Below, in pieces: positions 31,322 through 39,317 of a stretch of DNA of 64,000 nucleotides. Positions within the stretch are counted from its first letter, which is position 1; the number at the start of each line of letters is the position of its first letter. This DNA is from Actinomadura sp. NBRC 104412 (lineage in GTDB: Bacteria; Actinomycetota; Actinomycetes; Streptosporangiales; Streptosporangiaceae): the NCBI RefSeq assembly GCF_030269515.1, contig NZ_BSTM01000015.1:1-64000 (forward strand), read 5' to 3'. Both the position numbers and the translations under genes were made by a program. Under the pieces are notes generated by a model, which had not been told where the DNA came from, ran no database searches, and saw nothing but the letters and a program-made list of their open reading frames with translations.

Positions 31322-32995
31322 GTGAGCGAGGTCTGGGACGTGGTGGCGGCCACGCTGGACGAGGCCGGCTGCGATGTGGTGGTCGGCCTTCCCTCCGACG
31401 AGCCGGGACTGCTGGACGCCGCGCAGCGGCGTTCGGCACCCGCGGCGGTGGCCGTGCGCGACCAGCGGGCGGGCGCGTGCGCGGCGGTGGGTCACGCCGT
31501 GGTGTCGGGCCGGCCCGCCGTGCTGGCCCTCACCTCGGGTCCGCCCTTCCCCAACGCGCTCACCGGCCTGCTCGAAGGGGCGTCGCTGTGCGCGCCCGTC
31601 GTCGTGGTCACCACCCGCGTCCCCGCCTCGGGGCTGGGGCGCGGCGGCTTCCAGGAGGTGGACCAGGCGGCTCTCGCACATCCGATCGCCAAGGCCCACC
31701 TGCTCGTCGACGACCCCGGCCGTCTGATTTGGGCGCTGCGCCGCGCGGTGCATCTGTCCGTCAACGGCAGGCAGGGCGTGACCGTGGTGGAGATCGCCGA
31801 CGAGGTACTACGGCGGCCCGCGCCACGGCACGGCCCGTCCGGGCCCGTCCGGCGGTTGCGCGCGTCGCCGCACGCACCGGACGTGGAGCGTGCGGCCGAG
31901 CTGATGGCCGGTGCCCGGCGGCCCTTGGTGCTGCTCGGCGGCGGCGCCAGGGCCGCGGGCGCCGGACGGGCCGCGCTGACGCTCGCCGAGCGGTGGCGGG
32001 CACCGGTGATGACGACGGCGGCCGGCCGCGGCGTGATCGACGAGGGGCATCCGCTCGCGGTCGGGCTGGCCGGGCTCTACCTTACGCCGCCGCTGCATCA
32101 GGCGACGGGTGAGGTGGACGTGCTGCTCGCCGTCGGTACCCGGCTGGAGGAGACCGCCCGGATGGGCTGGCCCGAACTGGACGCCGTACGGCTGGTGCAC
32201 GTCGACTGCGACCCGGAGGCGTTCGGTGTGCCGCTGGAACCCGTTCAGGCACTGCTGGGCGACGCCGCCCTCACACTGGCCGCACTGGACGAACGCTTCG
32301 CGACCCGCGCCGACAGGAACGCCGGGAACCGCGCCAAGTGGCTGGACCACGTGGCGCGGTTGCGGCAGGCGGCGCTGGACGACCACGCGACGCCACCGCC
32401 GTTCGAGCAGAGCCCGGTCAGGGCGACGCTGGGCGCCGTCGCGGAGGTCTTCGGCGACGGCGCGGTGCTGGTGCAGGAGAACGGGCTCAACGACCTGTGG
32501 TCCTATCACTGGCCGGTGCTCAGCGTGGGCGCCCGCACGTCGGTCGTCGTTCCCGGTGAGCAGACGATGATGGGGTTCGGGGTGGCCGCCGCCCTGGGCG
32601 CCGCCGTGGCCGAACCGGACAGGCCGACCGTCGTGCTGTGCGGTGACGGCGCCGTCACCATGAGCCTGCCGGCCCTCGCGACCGCCGCCGAGCTGCGCCT
32701 CGGGCTCGTCGTGGTCGTCTTCGACAACGCGGGTCACGGCTGGCCCCGATGGCTGCGCGCGCAGGAGGGCGCACCCGACGAGCTGACCCGCTTCAACGCG
32801 GTACTGCCCTGGGACGCTATCACCGCGGGTCTCGGAGGGACCTACGCGGCTCCGGCCGACGACACCGGACTCCGAGCGGCCCTGCGGGACGCGCGGCAAG
32901 CCGCCGCGGGCGGGAGGCTGGCCGTCGTCACCGTCCGGCCACGGGAGGACGACGTCCCCGTGGGCGTGCGCCGCCTGTTCGGAAGCCCGTCATGA
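31322..32995 (+). CDS. Thiamine diphosphate-dependent enzyme, acetolactate synthase-like
   Basis: A 557-aa ThDP enzyme with the three-domain layout of acetolactate synthase-like carboligases/decarboxylases: Pyr domain (about 1-160), central domain (about 180-310) and PP domain (about 360-540), with the GDG start of the ThDP/Mg motif in CGDGAVTMSL and the later Asn in VVVFDNAGHG. The Glu that normally activates the cofactor (HEQGA in acetolactate synthase) aligns with Gln48 in VRDQRAGA, which is unusual. It starts with GTG behind AGGGGTGA, 25 bp after the aldehyde-forming gene. The pair suggests that a polyketide aldehyde is joined to pyruvate or a similar 2-oxo acid to give an alpha-hydroxyketone (inference). 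Decarboxylation is the other option. Confidence 0.85.
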   Translation: MSEVWDVVAATLDEAGCDVVVGLPSDEPGLLDAAQRRSAPAAVAVRDQRAGACAAVGHAVVSGRPAVLALTSGPPFPNALTGLLEGASLCAPVVVVTTRVPASGLGRGGFQEVDQAALAHPIAKAHLLVDDPGRLIWALRRAVHLSVNGRQGVTVVEIADEVLRRPAPRHGPSGPVRRLRASPHAPDVERAAELMAGARRPLVLLGGGARAAGAGRAALTLAERWRAPVMTTAAGRGVIDEGHPLAVGLAGLYLTPPLHQATGEVDVLLAVGTRLEETARMGWPELDAVRLVHVDCDPEAFGVPLEPVQALLGDAALTLAALDERFATRADRNAGNRAKWLDHVARLRQAALDDHATPPPFEQSPVRATLGAVAEVFGDGAVLVQENGLNDLWSYHWPVLSVGARTSVVVPGEQTMMGFGVAAALGAAVAEPDRPTVVLCGDGAVTMSLPALATAAELRLGLVVVVFDNAGHGWPRWLRAQEGAPDELTRFNAVLPWDAITAGLGGTYAAPADDTGLRAALRDARQAAAGGRLAVVTVRPREDDVPVGVRRLFGSPS

Positions 32996-33017
32996 CCCGG
33001 CCGGGTACACCCATCGT

Positions 33018-33047
33018 GGACGGGCGGGGTGCGCGCCCCGCCCGTCC
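33018..33047. terminator. Strong hairpin, 12-bp stem, between convergent genes
   Basis: GGACGGGCGGGG (33018-33029) pairs perfectly with 33036-33047 around the loop TGCGCG. It starts 23 bp after the stop of the ThDP-enzyme gene. There is no T-run, as usual for actinomycete terminators. It is palindromic and so can work for both strands. Confidence 0.75.
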
Positions 33048-33069
33048 CGTGCCAGGCGCGGACATGGAA

Positions 33070-33099
33070 CCGGCACCGGCGCGACCGCGCCGGTGCCGG
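33070..33099. terminator. Second strong hairpin, 13-bp stem
   Basis: CCGGCACCGGCGC (33070-33082) pairs perfectly with 33087-33099 around a 4-nt loop. It lies 26 bp beyond the stop of the GNAT gene on the minus strand. Together with 33018-33047 it forms a back-to-back bidirectional terminator that separates the PKS operon from the GNAT/KS/ligase operon. Confidence 0.75.
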
Positions 33100-33124
33100 G
33101 GTCGTGCCGCCGTGACCGGGAGCG

Positions 33125-33754
33125 TCAGTCCTCGATCTTCCGGTTCAGCAGTTGGGAGAGGTAGTCCTGCGGCCTGTTCGCCAGGAACTCCTGGAAGACC
33201 TTGAACGCTTCCCGCTTCTCGGCCTCGGGGATGGTGTCCGGGGACAGCTCCAGCGCCTCGACCAGCTTGTAGTAGTCCTCGCGGAGCAGGGAGAACACCA
33301 CCGCGTCGTAGTACCGGCCGTCGAGGAAGTAGTAGTCGCGGAGAACGCCCTCCAGGACCATGATCCCCTGGGTGACCATCCTGATCGGCTGCCGGTTGAA
33401 GAGCCCGGCCTTCATCTCCACCCGGTGCGCGTTGCGCGCGTGGAACACGTAATGCAGGAGCAGCAGCACGGCCTCGACGCCGTACCCGTCGGTCCAGGCG
33501 CTCTCGTCACCGATCGCCACGCCCAGCTCGTAGCTTCCGACGTAGGCGAGCTGCCGCCACGACACGACGCCGATCCGCTCGCCGTCGTTCCGGACGACCA
33601 TCAGGTACGTGTCGGCGCCCCGGCGCAGCTCCTCGGGGGTGACGAAGAAGGGCGAGCCGGCGCCGTAGCTGCCCACGCGCCCGCCGATCCAGTCGGCCAG
33701 CAGCTCGAAGTCGGCGTCCTTCATCCGCCGCAGCGAGACGTAGTCACCCTTCAT
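33125..33754 (-). CDS. GNAT-family acyltransferase
   Basis: A 209-aa protein with a GNAT acetyltransferase fold in the RimJ/RimL style. It has an N-terminal LRRMKDADFELLADWI pattern, the central beta-strand ERIGVVSWRQL, a GYGVEAVLLLLHYVFHARNAHRVEM stretch covering the acyl-CoA-binding turn, and a long C-terminal helical extension. Start ATG 33754 has GAGGAG 5 nt upstream and overlaps the stop of the KS gene (ATGA). In this operon (ligase, KS, GNAT) it may transfer an acyl group from CoA or from the free ACP onto an amine or hydroxyl of the product, or prime the ACP. The donor and acceptor are unknown. Confidence 0.85.
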   Translation of the reverse strand: MKGDYVSLRRMKDADFELLADWIGGRVGSYGAGSPFFVTPEELRRGADTYLMVVRNDGERIGVVSWRQLAYVGSYELGVAIGDESAWTDGYGVEAVLLLLHYVFHARNAHRVEMKAGLFNRQPIRMVTQGIMVLEGVLRDYYFLDGRYYDAVVFSLLREDYYKLVEALELSPDTIPEAEKREAFKVFQEFLANRPQDYLSQLLNRKIED

Positions 33755-35061
33755 GGCCGCTCCTCGTGTCGGTCGTTCCCGGTTCCGGCCGAGGGCGCGG
33801 GCTCGTCCCGCCACCGCCTGGCCACCAGCACGGCGTTGTGCCCGCCGAAGCCGAACGAGTCGCTCATCACGACCTCCGGATCGTGCCGCCGCGGCACGTG
33901 CGGGACGAAGTCGATCTCCGGGTCCTCCGGGTCGTCACAGTTGACGGTCGGCGGCAGCATCCCGGTCACCAGCGACTGGACCGCCGCGATGAACTCCACG
34001 GCACCGGCCGCCCCGATCATGTGACCGAGCATGGACTTGATGGAACTGACCGGGGTCCGGACGGCGGCCTCACCGAGGACCGCGCGGATCGCCGCGACCT
34101 CGATCCGGTCGTTCAGAACGGTGCTGGTGCCGTGCGCGTTGATGTAGTCCACCTCGTCGGGACGCACGCCCGCGTCCTCAAGGGCCCGCCGCATCGCCCG
34201 CTGGGCGCCCAGTCCCTCGGGATGCGGCGCCGTCAGATGGTAGGCGTCGGTGGCGGCGCCGTACCCCGCCAGCTCGGCGAGGATCGTCGCCCCTCTCCTG
34301 CGCGCGAGTTCGCCTTCCTCGAGCACGACCACACCGGCACCGGCCCCGTACACGAACCCGCTCCGTTCCCGGTCGAAGGGGCGGCTGGCCCGTTCGGGCT
34401 CGTCGTTGCGGCGGGTCAGCGCGCCCGCGATGGCCGCGCCGGCGACGTTGAGCGGACTGATGGAATCCTCACAACCCCCGGCGATCACGACATCGGCGTC
34501 GCCCCGCTCGATCAGCCGCATCCCTTCGCCGATGCTGGTCGCACCCGTCGCACAGGCCGTGCTGATCGAGGCGGACGGGCCGCCCGCGCCGAACCACAGA
34601 GCGATCTGGTTGGTCGCGATGCCACTGGCGGCGGTCGCCGCGTAGTAGGCCGGGATCTTCCGATATCCGCGCTCACGCAGGCGCGTCTGGCACTCGTTGA
34701 TGAACGCTTCCGGGCCGTCGCTGCTGCCGACCAGCACCGCCGTACGTTCCCCCAGCTCGGGATCGATCTTCAGACCGGCCTGGGCGATCGCCTCCTCGGC
34801 GGCGGCCAGGGCGAACAGGGCCGACCGGTCCAGCCGGCGGCTCACCTCGCGCGGCCAATGGTCGGGCGGAGTGAACCCGCGGACCTCGGCGGCGATCCGC
34901 ACCGGCAGGCCGCCGGCGTCGAAACCGCTGATCGGACCGATCCCGCTGCGGCCCGCGAGCAGCGACTCCCACCACTCCTCGACCGACAGTCCCACCGAGG
35001 AGATCACTCCGGTGCCGGTCACGGCGACCCGGCGCCGCGGCCGGTCCCTGTAACTGTTCAT
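33751..35061 (-). CDS. FabF-like beta-ketoacyl-ACP synthase, stand-alone
   Basis: A 436-aa condensing enzyme with the complete Cys-His-His triad: Cys170 in SISTACATGATS, the first His in INAHGTSTVLND and the second in SMLGHMIGAAGA, plus the Lys of SIKSMLGH. It is a discrete KASII-type enzyme, not a chain-length-factor (Gln in place of Cys). It starts at ATG 35061 with GGGAAGGGAG 11 nt upstream. It lies between the AMP-ligase and GNAT genes and opposite a free ACP gene, so it probably elongates an acyl-ACP made by those proteins to form a side chain or starter, separate from the modular PKSs. Confidence 0.93.
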   Translation of the reverse strand: MNSYRDRPRRRVAVTGTGVISSVGLSVEEWWESLLAGRSGIGPISGFDAGGLPVRIAAEVRGFTPPDHWPREVSRRLDRSALFALAAAEEAIAQAGLKIDPELGERTAVLVGSSDGPEAFINECQTRLRERGYRKIPAYYAATAASGIATNQIALWFGAGGPSASISTACATGATSIGEGMRLIERGDADVVIAGGCEDSISPLNVAGAAIAGALTRRNDEPERASRPFDRERSGFVYGAGAGVVVLEEGELARRRGATILAELAGYGAATDAYHLTAPHPEGLGAQRAMRRALEDAGVRPDEVDYINAHGTSTVLNDRIEVAAIRAVLGEAAVRTPVSSIKSMLGHMIGAAGAVEFIAAVQSLVTGMLPPTVNCDDPEDPEIDFVPHVPRRHDPEVVMSDSFGFGGHNAVLVARRWRDEPAPSAGTGNDRHEERP

Positions 35062-35115
35062 GACGATCTCGGCTCCCTTCCCGCGCCATGGCACGGCTGA
35101 GCTGTCCGGACGAGG

Positions 35116-36570
35116 TCATGCACGGGCGTCTCCCTCGGCGTCCACGGGAACTCCGGCCTCGGACGGCCGGAAGACCGCCTCCCAGCACATGCGGCGGAGC
35201 TCGGCCCGGTCGGTCTTGCCGGTGCGGTTGACCGGAAACCGTCCGAAGACGACCACATGGTCCGGGCTTTCGTAGGGGGCCAGGTGTGCGCCGATCCGCG
35301 CCCGCCACATCCGGGCGTCGCCGGTGTCGGGGTCCTCCACCGCGAACACCAGCGTGCAGCCGCGGCGTTCGTTCTCGAGAGGGACCACCGCGACCGGCCG
35401 GCCGATGGCCTCCGCCTTGCGCTCCAGCACCTCGGGATAGAGCGTGTGACCGAGCCGGTGCACCGCCCGCTTCCGGCCCACGACGAAGAGATGCCCCCGA
35501 TCGTCCAGGTAGCCGAGATCCCCTGTGCGGTACGGGGGAGGCTGCACGGGCTCGACCGTGTCGTCCCCTCTGAGGTAACCCTCCATGGCGTCGGGAGACC
35601 ACACGACCACCTCCCCGACCTCACCGGCCGCCGCGACACCTCCGTCATCGCGCAGGATCTCGACCTCGATGCCGTCGAGGGGGTGGCCGCAACCCACCGG
35701 CCTCTCAGGGGTCGCCAAGGCGATGTTGCCGAGTTCCGTGCTCCCGTACCCGTCGAGGAGGGGGCGTCCGAGCGCGGCACGGAACCGTTCCGAGAAGCGC
35801 GTGTCCAGCGGAGCGCCCCCAGTGCAGAACAACCGCACCGACTCCAGCCCCGACCTGAGCTCGGGCTTGCGTTCCAGCAGCGACACCAGGCTCCGGTACG
35901 TCGCGGGCGTGGCGTCCAGGACGGTCGCGCGGTGCGCTGAACGCAGGGCGAGGTCCAGCCGCCGGTACGGGGCGACCAGGAGCCCGGCGCCCGAAAGGAA
36001 CGCCAGGAAGAGCAGGGAGAGCCCGTACTGGTGGGAGAAAGGCAGCAGCGGAAGGAACATATCGGTGCGCCGATAGGCCATCGCCCTCCCGGTGCGTTCG
36101 ATATTGCCGAGAAATGCACCGCCGGATCGCACGACGGCCTTCGGCCTACCGGTCGATCCGGAGGACCAGGCGATCAACGCGTCGCCCCTGCTCCGCCATC
36201 GATCGAGATCCAGCCGCTCCGGCCCCGCGTCGCCGGCGGTCCCGTCCAAAAGCCGCTCGAAACGAATGACACGCGCTCCCGAGGGCTCCCGAATACCGTC
36301 ACCGAGCAACACCCAGGACGTCCTTGTCAAGTCAATGATGTGCCGGCTCTCCGCCACCGCCTGCTGATGATCGACCAGCACCAACGAGACATCCAGATGG
36401 AGCAGCGCGAACAGGGCCGCGACGAAGGCGACCGAGTTATCGGCCTTGAGCATCACCCGATCACCTGCGGAAACACCGATCTCCCGCAACCGCCGCGCCA
36501 TTGCGAGGGAGGCGCGCGGATCGGCGATCGAGCACTCCCGCACCTCGGCGCTGGACAGCATGGCGCTCAC
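35116..36570 (-). CDS. AMP-dependent synthetase/ligase (acyl-CoA synthetase or ACP-loading)
   Basis: A 484-aa ANL-superfamily adenylating enzyme with intact motifs: SSGSTGRPKAV (P-loop), GYGSTELGN, YRTGDLG and the C-terminal Lys in FPVNRTGKTDRAEL. It is compact, without the FAAL insertion or a fused carrier domain, so it could load CoA or the neighbouring free ACP. The GTG at 36570 was chosen because AGGAG stands 7 nt upstream; the reading frame is open 27 nt further. It is divergent from the ACP gene at 36861 over a 290-bp promoter region. Likely role: activation of a small carboxylic acid that is then elongated by the KS. Confidence 0.9.
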   Translation of the reverse strand: MSAMLSSAEVRECSIADPRASLAMARRLREIGVSAGDRVMLKADNSVAFVAALFALLHLDVSLVLVDHQQAVAESRHIIDLTRTSWVLLGDGIREPSGARVIRFERLLDGTAGDAGPERLDLDRWRSRGDALIAWSSGSTGRPKAVVRSGGAFLGNIERTGRAMAYRRTDMFLPLLPFSHQYGLSLLFLAFLSGAGLLVAPYRRLDLALRSAHRATVLDATPATYRSLVSLLERKPELRSGLESVRLFCTGGAPLDTRFSERFRAALGRPLLDGYGSTELGNIALATPERPVGCGHPLDGIEVEILRDDGGVAAAGEVGEVVVWSPDAMEGYLRGDDTVEPVQPPPYRTGDLGYLDDRGHLFVVGRKRAVHRLGHTLYPEVLERKAEAIGRPVAVVPLENERRGCTLVFAVEDPDTGDARMWRARIGAHLAPYESPDHVVVFGRFPVNRTGKTDRAELRRMCWEAVFRPSEAGVPVDAEGDARA

Positions 36571-36693
36571 CAACCGACTCCTCCCGAGCCGCTCCACGGG
36601 CTAATGCTTATGGCGGCACGGTGGCATAGTAGCCATCCCCGAACAATGCCGACAAGAGTCATGCGGCCCCGAAATGAGCGACGGTATGCATTT

Positions 36694-36723
36694 CGATATA
36701 GCAGCTCTATCGATGGTTATAGA
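36694..36723. promoter_or_regulatory. Operator-like palindrome and TATAG repeats in ligase/ACP divergent promoter
   Basis: CGATATAG (36694-36701), CAG, CTCTATCG (36705-36712) is a near-perfect palindrome with one mismatch. TATAG cores lie at 36697 and 36718 with TATCG between them at 36708, which is close to the 11-bp spacing of the two SARP-like boxes elsewhere in the cluster. It sits in the A/T-rich gap between the divergent ligase and ACP genes. Weak evidence only. Confidence 0.35.
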
Positions 36724-36860
36724 TTTCCTGTGAATTTCCGTTCCAAAGTGGCCGGCGGTCTTGTTCGGCGAGGGCCGCCGGTGCATAGTTGTCCACATAT
36801 CACCGCCGCCGCTCGGGGCGGCGTCGACGGACTTTGCCTCGATCAACCCGGAGGTGCTCG

Positions 36861-37121
36861 ATGGACGTGTCGCAGGCGCAGGTTCTTCAGGCGATCGGTG
36901 AAATCGTGGAGGACATCATCGGCGTTCCCGCCGACGGCATCACCCTGGACACGCATCTCATCGAGGACCGCGGCCTCGACTCACTGGCCCTGGTCGAACT
37001 CGGGTTCGCCTTGGAGGACCGGTTCGGCGTGGAGATCGCCGAAGAGAATTTCAAGGACCTCATCGTGGTCCGCGACATGGTCGGCTACGTCGTCGAACGC
37101 GCGGCCCGCGTGGCGAGCTGA
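36861..37121 (+). CDS. Free-standing acyl carrier protein
   Basis: An 86-aa acidic carrier protein. The phosphopantetheine Ser is Ser41 in DRGLDSLALVELG, followed by the helix-II/III pattern FGVEIAEENFKDLIVVRDMVGYV. ATG 36861 has GGAGG 6 nt upstream, which excludes the longer reading frame starting at 36789. It is divergent from the AMP-ligase gene and is the natural partner of that ligase, of the discrete KS and perhaps of the GNAT. It marks the right-hand end of the recognisable polyketide cluster. Confidence 0.93.
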   Translation: MDVSQAQVLQAIGEIVEDIIGVPADGITLDTHLIEDRGLDSLALVELGFALEDRFGVEIAEENFKDLIVVRDMVGYVVERAARVAS

Positions 37122-37146
37122 GCCACCCCCACGACCCGACCGGCGT

Positions 37147-37165
37147 GGCCGACCACAGGTCGGCC
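37147..37165 (+). terminator. Hairpin after the ACP gene
   Basis: GGCCGACC (37147-37154) and GGTCGGCC (37158-37165) form a perfect 8-bp stem with a 3-nt loop, 26 bp after the ACP stop. No T-run follows. Confidence 0.6.
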
Positions 37166-37280
37166 GTCCATCACACTCGCATCGACCAGCCTCGACGCAT
37201 GGCCGAGACCGCGGCGTGAACGCGGCGGGACGCCGCGCACAAACGTCCGCCGGCAGTGCCTGTTTCCGTAGGCTGTCCGC

Positions 37281-37512
37281 ATGGTCGGCGATGGCGACAT
37301 GGTTGAGGACGAGCCGCTCGCGAACGGGATGTCCTTATCGCTGCGCCTGCGACGTGATCTCACCGTCGCCGATGCCGACCGTCTCCTTGCCGCCGCGCGC
37401 CGTCTACGGCGAGCTCAACCCGGGCACCGACGCCGCCGAAGCCGTGGAAACGGTGACCTCTGCCGTGGACGCGCTGTTCGTCATCCTCGAACACGCCGCC
37501 CCGATAGCCTGA
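37281..37512 (+). pseudogene. Frameshifted small hypothetical gene
   Basis: From ATG 37281 the frame encodes an ordered start (MVGDGDMVEDEP, then LSLRLRRDLTVADADRLLAAARR) and then becomes Arg-rich nonsense. In the next frame, from about 37406, the sequence reads sensibly again (VYGELNPGTDAAEAVETV, then VDALFVILEH) to the stop at 37512. Removing one base in the run near 37403-37406 would join them into one protein of about 76 aa. Either a recent frameshift or a sequencing error. Function unknown; a TTA codon is present near the start. Confidence 0.55.
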
Positions 37513-37679
37513 TTGTCGATCCCAACACTGGACACGGCCAGCCCCATGGCTTCACCCGACGTCGCGTGGGGAGGCAGAACCAGGAGCAGGCGTGGGCGTG
37601 CGAGGGTATGCGGCTAGGCGAAAGGGCATGACACTGGGCAGCCTTTCCAGCCGGGAGCCGGGGAAGAGGAGGAGACGAC

Positions 37680-38045
37680 ATGGCCGCCAAGAAGGCTCAT
37701 GTCAAAGTGGGCCGCGTCTACGACGGACCGGCGCAGGGGGACGGTGTGCGTGTTCTGGTGGATCGTGCGTGGCCCCGCGGGCTCAGCAAGGAGAAGGCCC
37801 ACATAGACGAGTGGTGCAAGCAGGTCGCGCCGTCCACGGAGCTGCGCAAGTGGTACGGCCACGATCCAGAGCGGTTCGACGAGTTCACCCGCCGGTACCG
37901 ATCCGAACTACAGGAGGATGAGCGGGCCGAAGCGCTGGAGCACCTGCGGAGCATCTCCCGCGACCAGACGCTGACGCTGCTGACCGCCACCAAGAACATC
38001 GACATCAGCCAGGCGGCGGTGCTCGCGGAGATACTCCAGAGCTGA
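37680..38045 (+). CDS. DUF488-family protein
   Basis: A 121-aa protein of the DUF488 family. It is recognised by the pattern VLVDRAWPRGLSKEKAHIDEW near the N-terminus, followed by LRKWYGHDPERFDEFTRRY and a C-terminal LTLLTATKNID segment. Members are widespread small soluble proteins without a settled biochemical role. ATG 37680 has GGAG 5 nt upstream. It stands alone between the cluster and unrelated genes and probably marks the flank of the polyketide locus. Confidence 0.88.
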   Translation: MAAKKAHVKVGRVYDGPAQGDGVRVLVDRAWPRGLSKEKAHIDEWCKQVAPSTELRKWYGHDPERFDEFTRRYRSELQEDERAEALEHLRSISRDQTLTLLTATKNIDISQAAVLAEILQS

Positions 38046-38305
38046 CCTGGATACACCTAGTGGACACCGGCCCATCGTCCCCGCCGCGATATCGCCGCCC
38101 TGGTGCTGCGGCGCGAACCTGGAATCAGCGGCTCGGCGCTCTACGGTTTCGGGACGTGAGAGGCCACCGCGCAGATCCTCCGAGATGATGATCAAGGGCA
38201 ACGTGACGGCCGGGTGCTCGTGTGCTTCGCCTCCTATTGAGGTGCGGATTCTCTTGACGAAATGGTGGGCGGCTCCGGCGTTCGGCCTGCGACTAGGGTG
38301 GCGGC

Positions 38306-38623
38306 ATGCGTCCGATGCCGTCGTCCGACATGGTCACCCTGATCTCCTTTCTTGCCGTCTTGCTGATCTTTTTCAGCATCGATGTGCGTTCGAGGATCTC
38401 GGCGCCGCCCAAACCGTTGCATCCGCGATTTTTTGAATGGGCCTCCCGTATTGGTGGGATGGCCACCGCGCTGGCGTTGGCGCTGGGATGGGCTGACCTG
38501 TTCATCCCGGATCGGAGCAGCCCTATACATGTGGCTTTCGTGGCCGTCCCCGGGTCCGTGGGGGTTCTGTGCGCCATCGTGCTGGGGCTGGAGATGCTCT
38601 GGCAGCGATGTGATCCGCGGTAG
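38306..38623 (+). CDS. Small integral membrane protein, unknown
   Basis: A 105-aa protein with three hydrophobic segments (about residues 9-26, 50-66 and 76-98) separated by short charged loops (VRSRISAPPKPLHPRF and FIPDRSSPIH). I do not recognise a family. ATG 38306 has an AGGGTGG sequence about 5-10 nt upstream. Codon use is less GC-biased than in its neighbours. Two hairpins follow the stop, which supports a real transcribed gene. The 260 bp before it contain nothing recognisable. Confidence 0.6.
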   Translation: MRPMPSSDMVTLISFLAVLLIFFSIDVRSRISAPPKPLHPRFFEWASRIGGMATALALALGWADLFIPDRSSPIHVAFVAVPGSVGVLCAIVLGLEMLWQRCDPR

Positions 38624-38676
38624 GCGGGTGTATTGACCGGCTCGGCGTCGGACGCCAAAGTATCGCCCAATCCGAA

Positions 38677-38697
38677 GCACGCCGCCTTCGGGCGTGC
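38677..38697. terminator. Hairpin between convergent genes
   Basis: GCACGCC (38677-38683) and GGCGTGC (38691-38697) form a 7-bp stem with a 7-nt loop, after the membrane-protein gene. Confidence 0.5.
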
Positions 38698-38700
38698 CGT

Positions 38701-38737
38701 CCCCGAGGTGGGCTTCCGCGCCGGCTCCACCTCGGGG
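38701..38737. terminator. Longer hairpin between convergent genes
   Basis: CCCCGAGGTGG (38701-38711) and CCACCTCGGGG (38727-38737) form a perfect 11-bp stem with a 15-nt loop. It lies 46 bp beyond the stop of the carbonic anhydrase gene on the minus strand. Together with the preceding hairpin it is a likely bidirectional terminator. Confidence 0.6.
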
Positions 38738-38782
38738 GCGACGTTCCTTCCGGAGGCGCCAGGGCCGTCGGTCGTCAGACGG

Positions 38783-39277
38783 TCATGCCTTGACCTCGCG
38801 CAGGCGGCCGGTCTCCACTTCGTAGACGAACCCGCGTACCTGGTCGGTGTGCGGGATGAACGGGTCGGCCTTGATCCTGCCGATGGACTGCCGCACGTCC
38901 TCCTCCACGTCGGTGAACGCCTCGGCCGACCAGTCGGGTTTGACCCCGGTCTCCTCCTGGATGGCGGCCTTGAAGGCGTCGTCGGTGAAGGTCAGCATGC
39001 CGCAGTCGGTGTGGTGGATGAGGATGATCTCGCGGGTGCCCAGCAGCCGCTGGCTGATGGCCAGGCTGCGCCGTTCGTCCGCGGTGACCACGCCTCCGGC
39101 GTTGCGGATGACGTGCGCGTCCCCTTCGGTCAGGCCGAGCAGCCCGTACGGGTTGAGCCGCGCGTCCATGCAGGCCACCACCGCGACCCCCTTGGCAGGT
39201 GGCAGGGGCAGGTCTCCCTTGTCGAAGGTGGCCGCGTACCGCTCGGCGTTGGCGATGAGTTCGTCGGTGACGCTCAT
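38783..39277 (-). CDS. Beta-carbonic anhydrase
   Basis: A 164-aa beta-class carbonic anhydrase, catalysing reversible hydration of CO2. Zinc ligands are visible as Cys in VACMDARLNPY and His/Cys in IHHTDCGML, and the Asp-Arg dyad is in CMDAR. This is the short form of the family common in actinobacteria. ATG 39277 has AGGAGG a few nt upstream. No operon partner is evident. CCR uses CO2 directly and lies 25 kb away, so a functional link would be speculation. Confidence 0.93.
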   Translation of the reverse strand: MSVTDELIANAERYAATFDKGDLPLPPAKGVAVVACMDARLNPYGLLGLTEGDAHVIRNAGGVVTADERRSLAISQRLLGTREIILIHHTDCGMLTFTDDAFKAAIQEETGVKPDWSAEAFTDVEEDVRQSIGRIKADPFIPHTDQVRGFVYEVETGRLREVKA

Positions 39278-39317
39278 GGGACCTCCTGCTGCGTCGATGG
39301 ATGGGGCGGCACCGTGG

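Noticed and set aside
28258..31353. Thousand-codon minus-strand frame opposite the second PKS and ALDH genes
   Set aside because: Antisense shadow; no start signal and no conserved motif.
36789..36860. N-terminal extension of the ACP gene
   Set aside because: The extra 24 residues are Arg-rich and unlike any ACP, while ATG 36861 has a good ribosome site.
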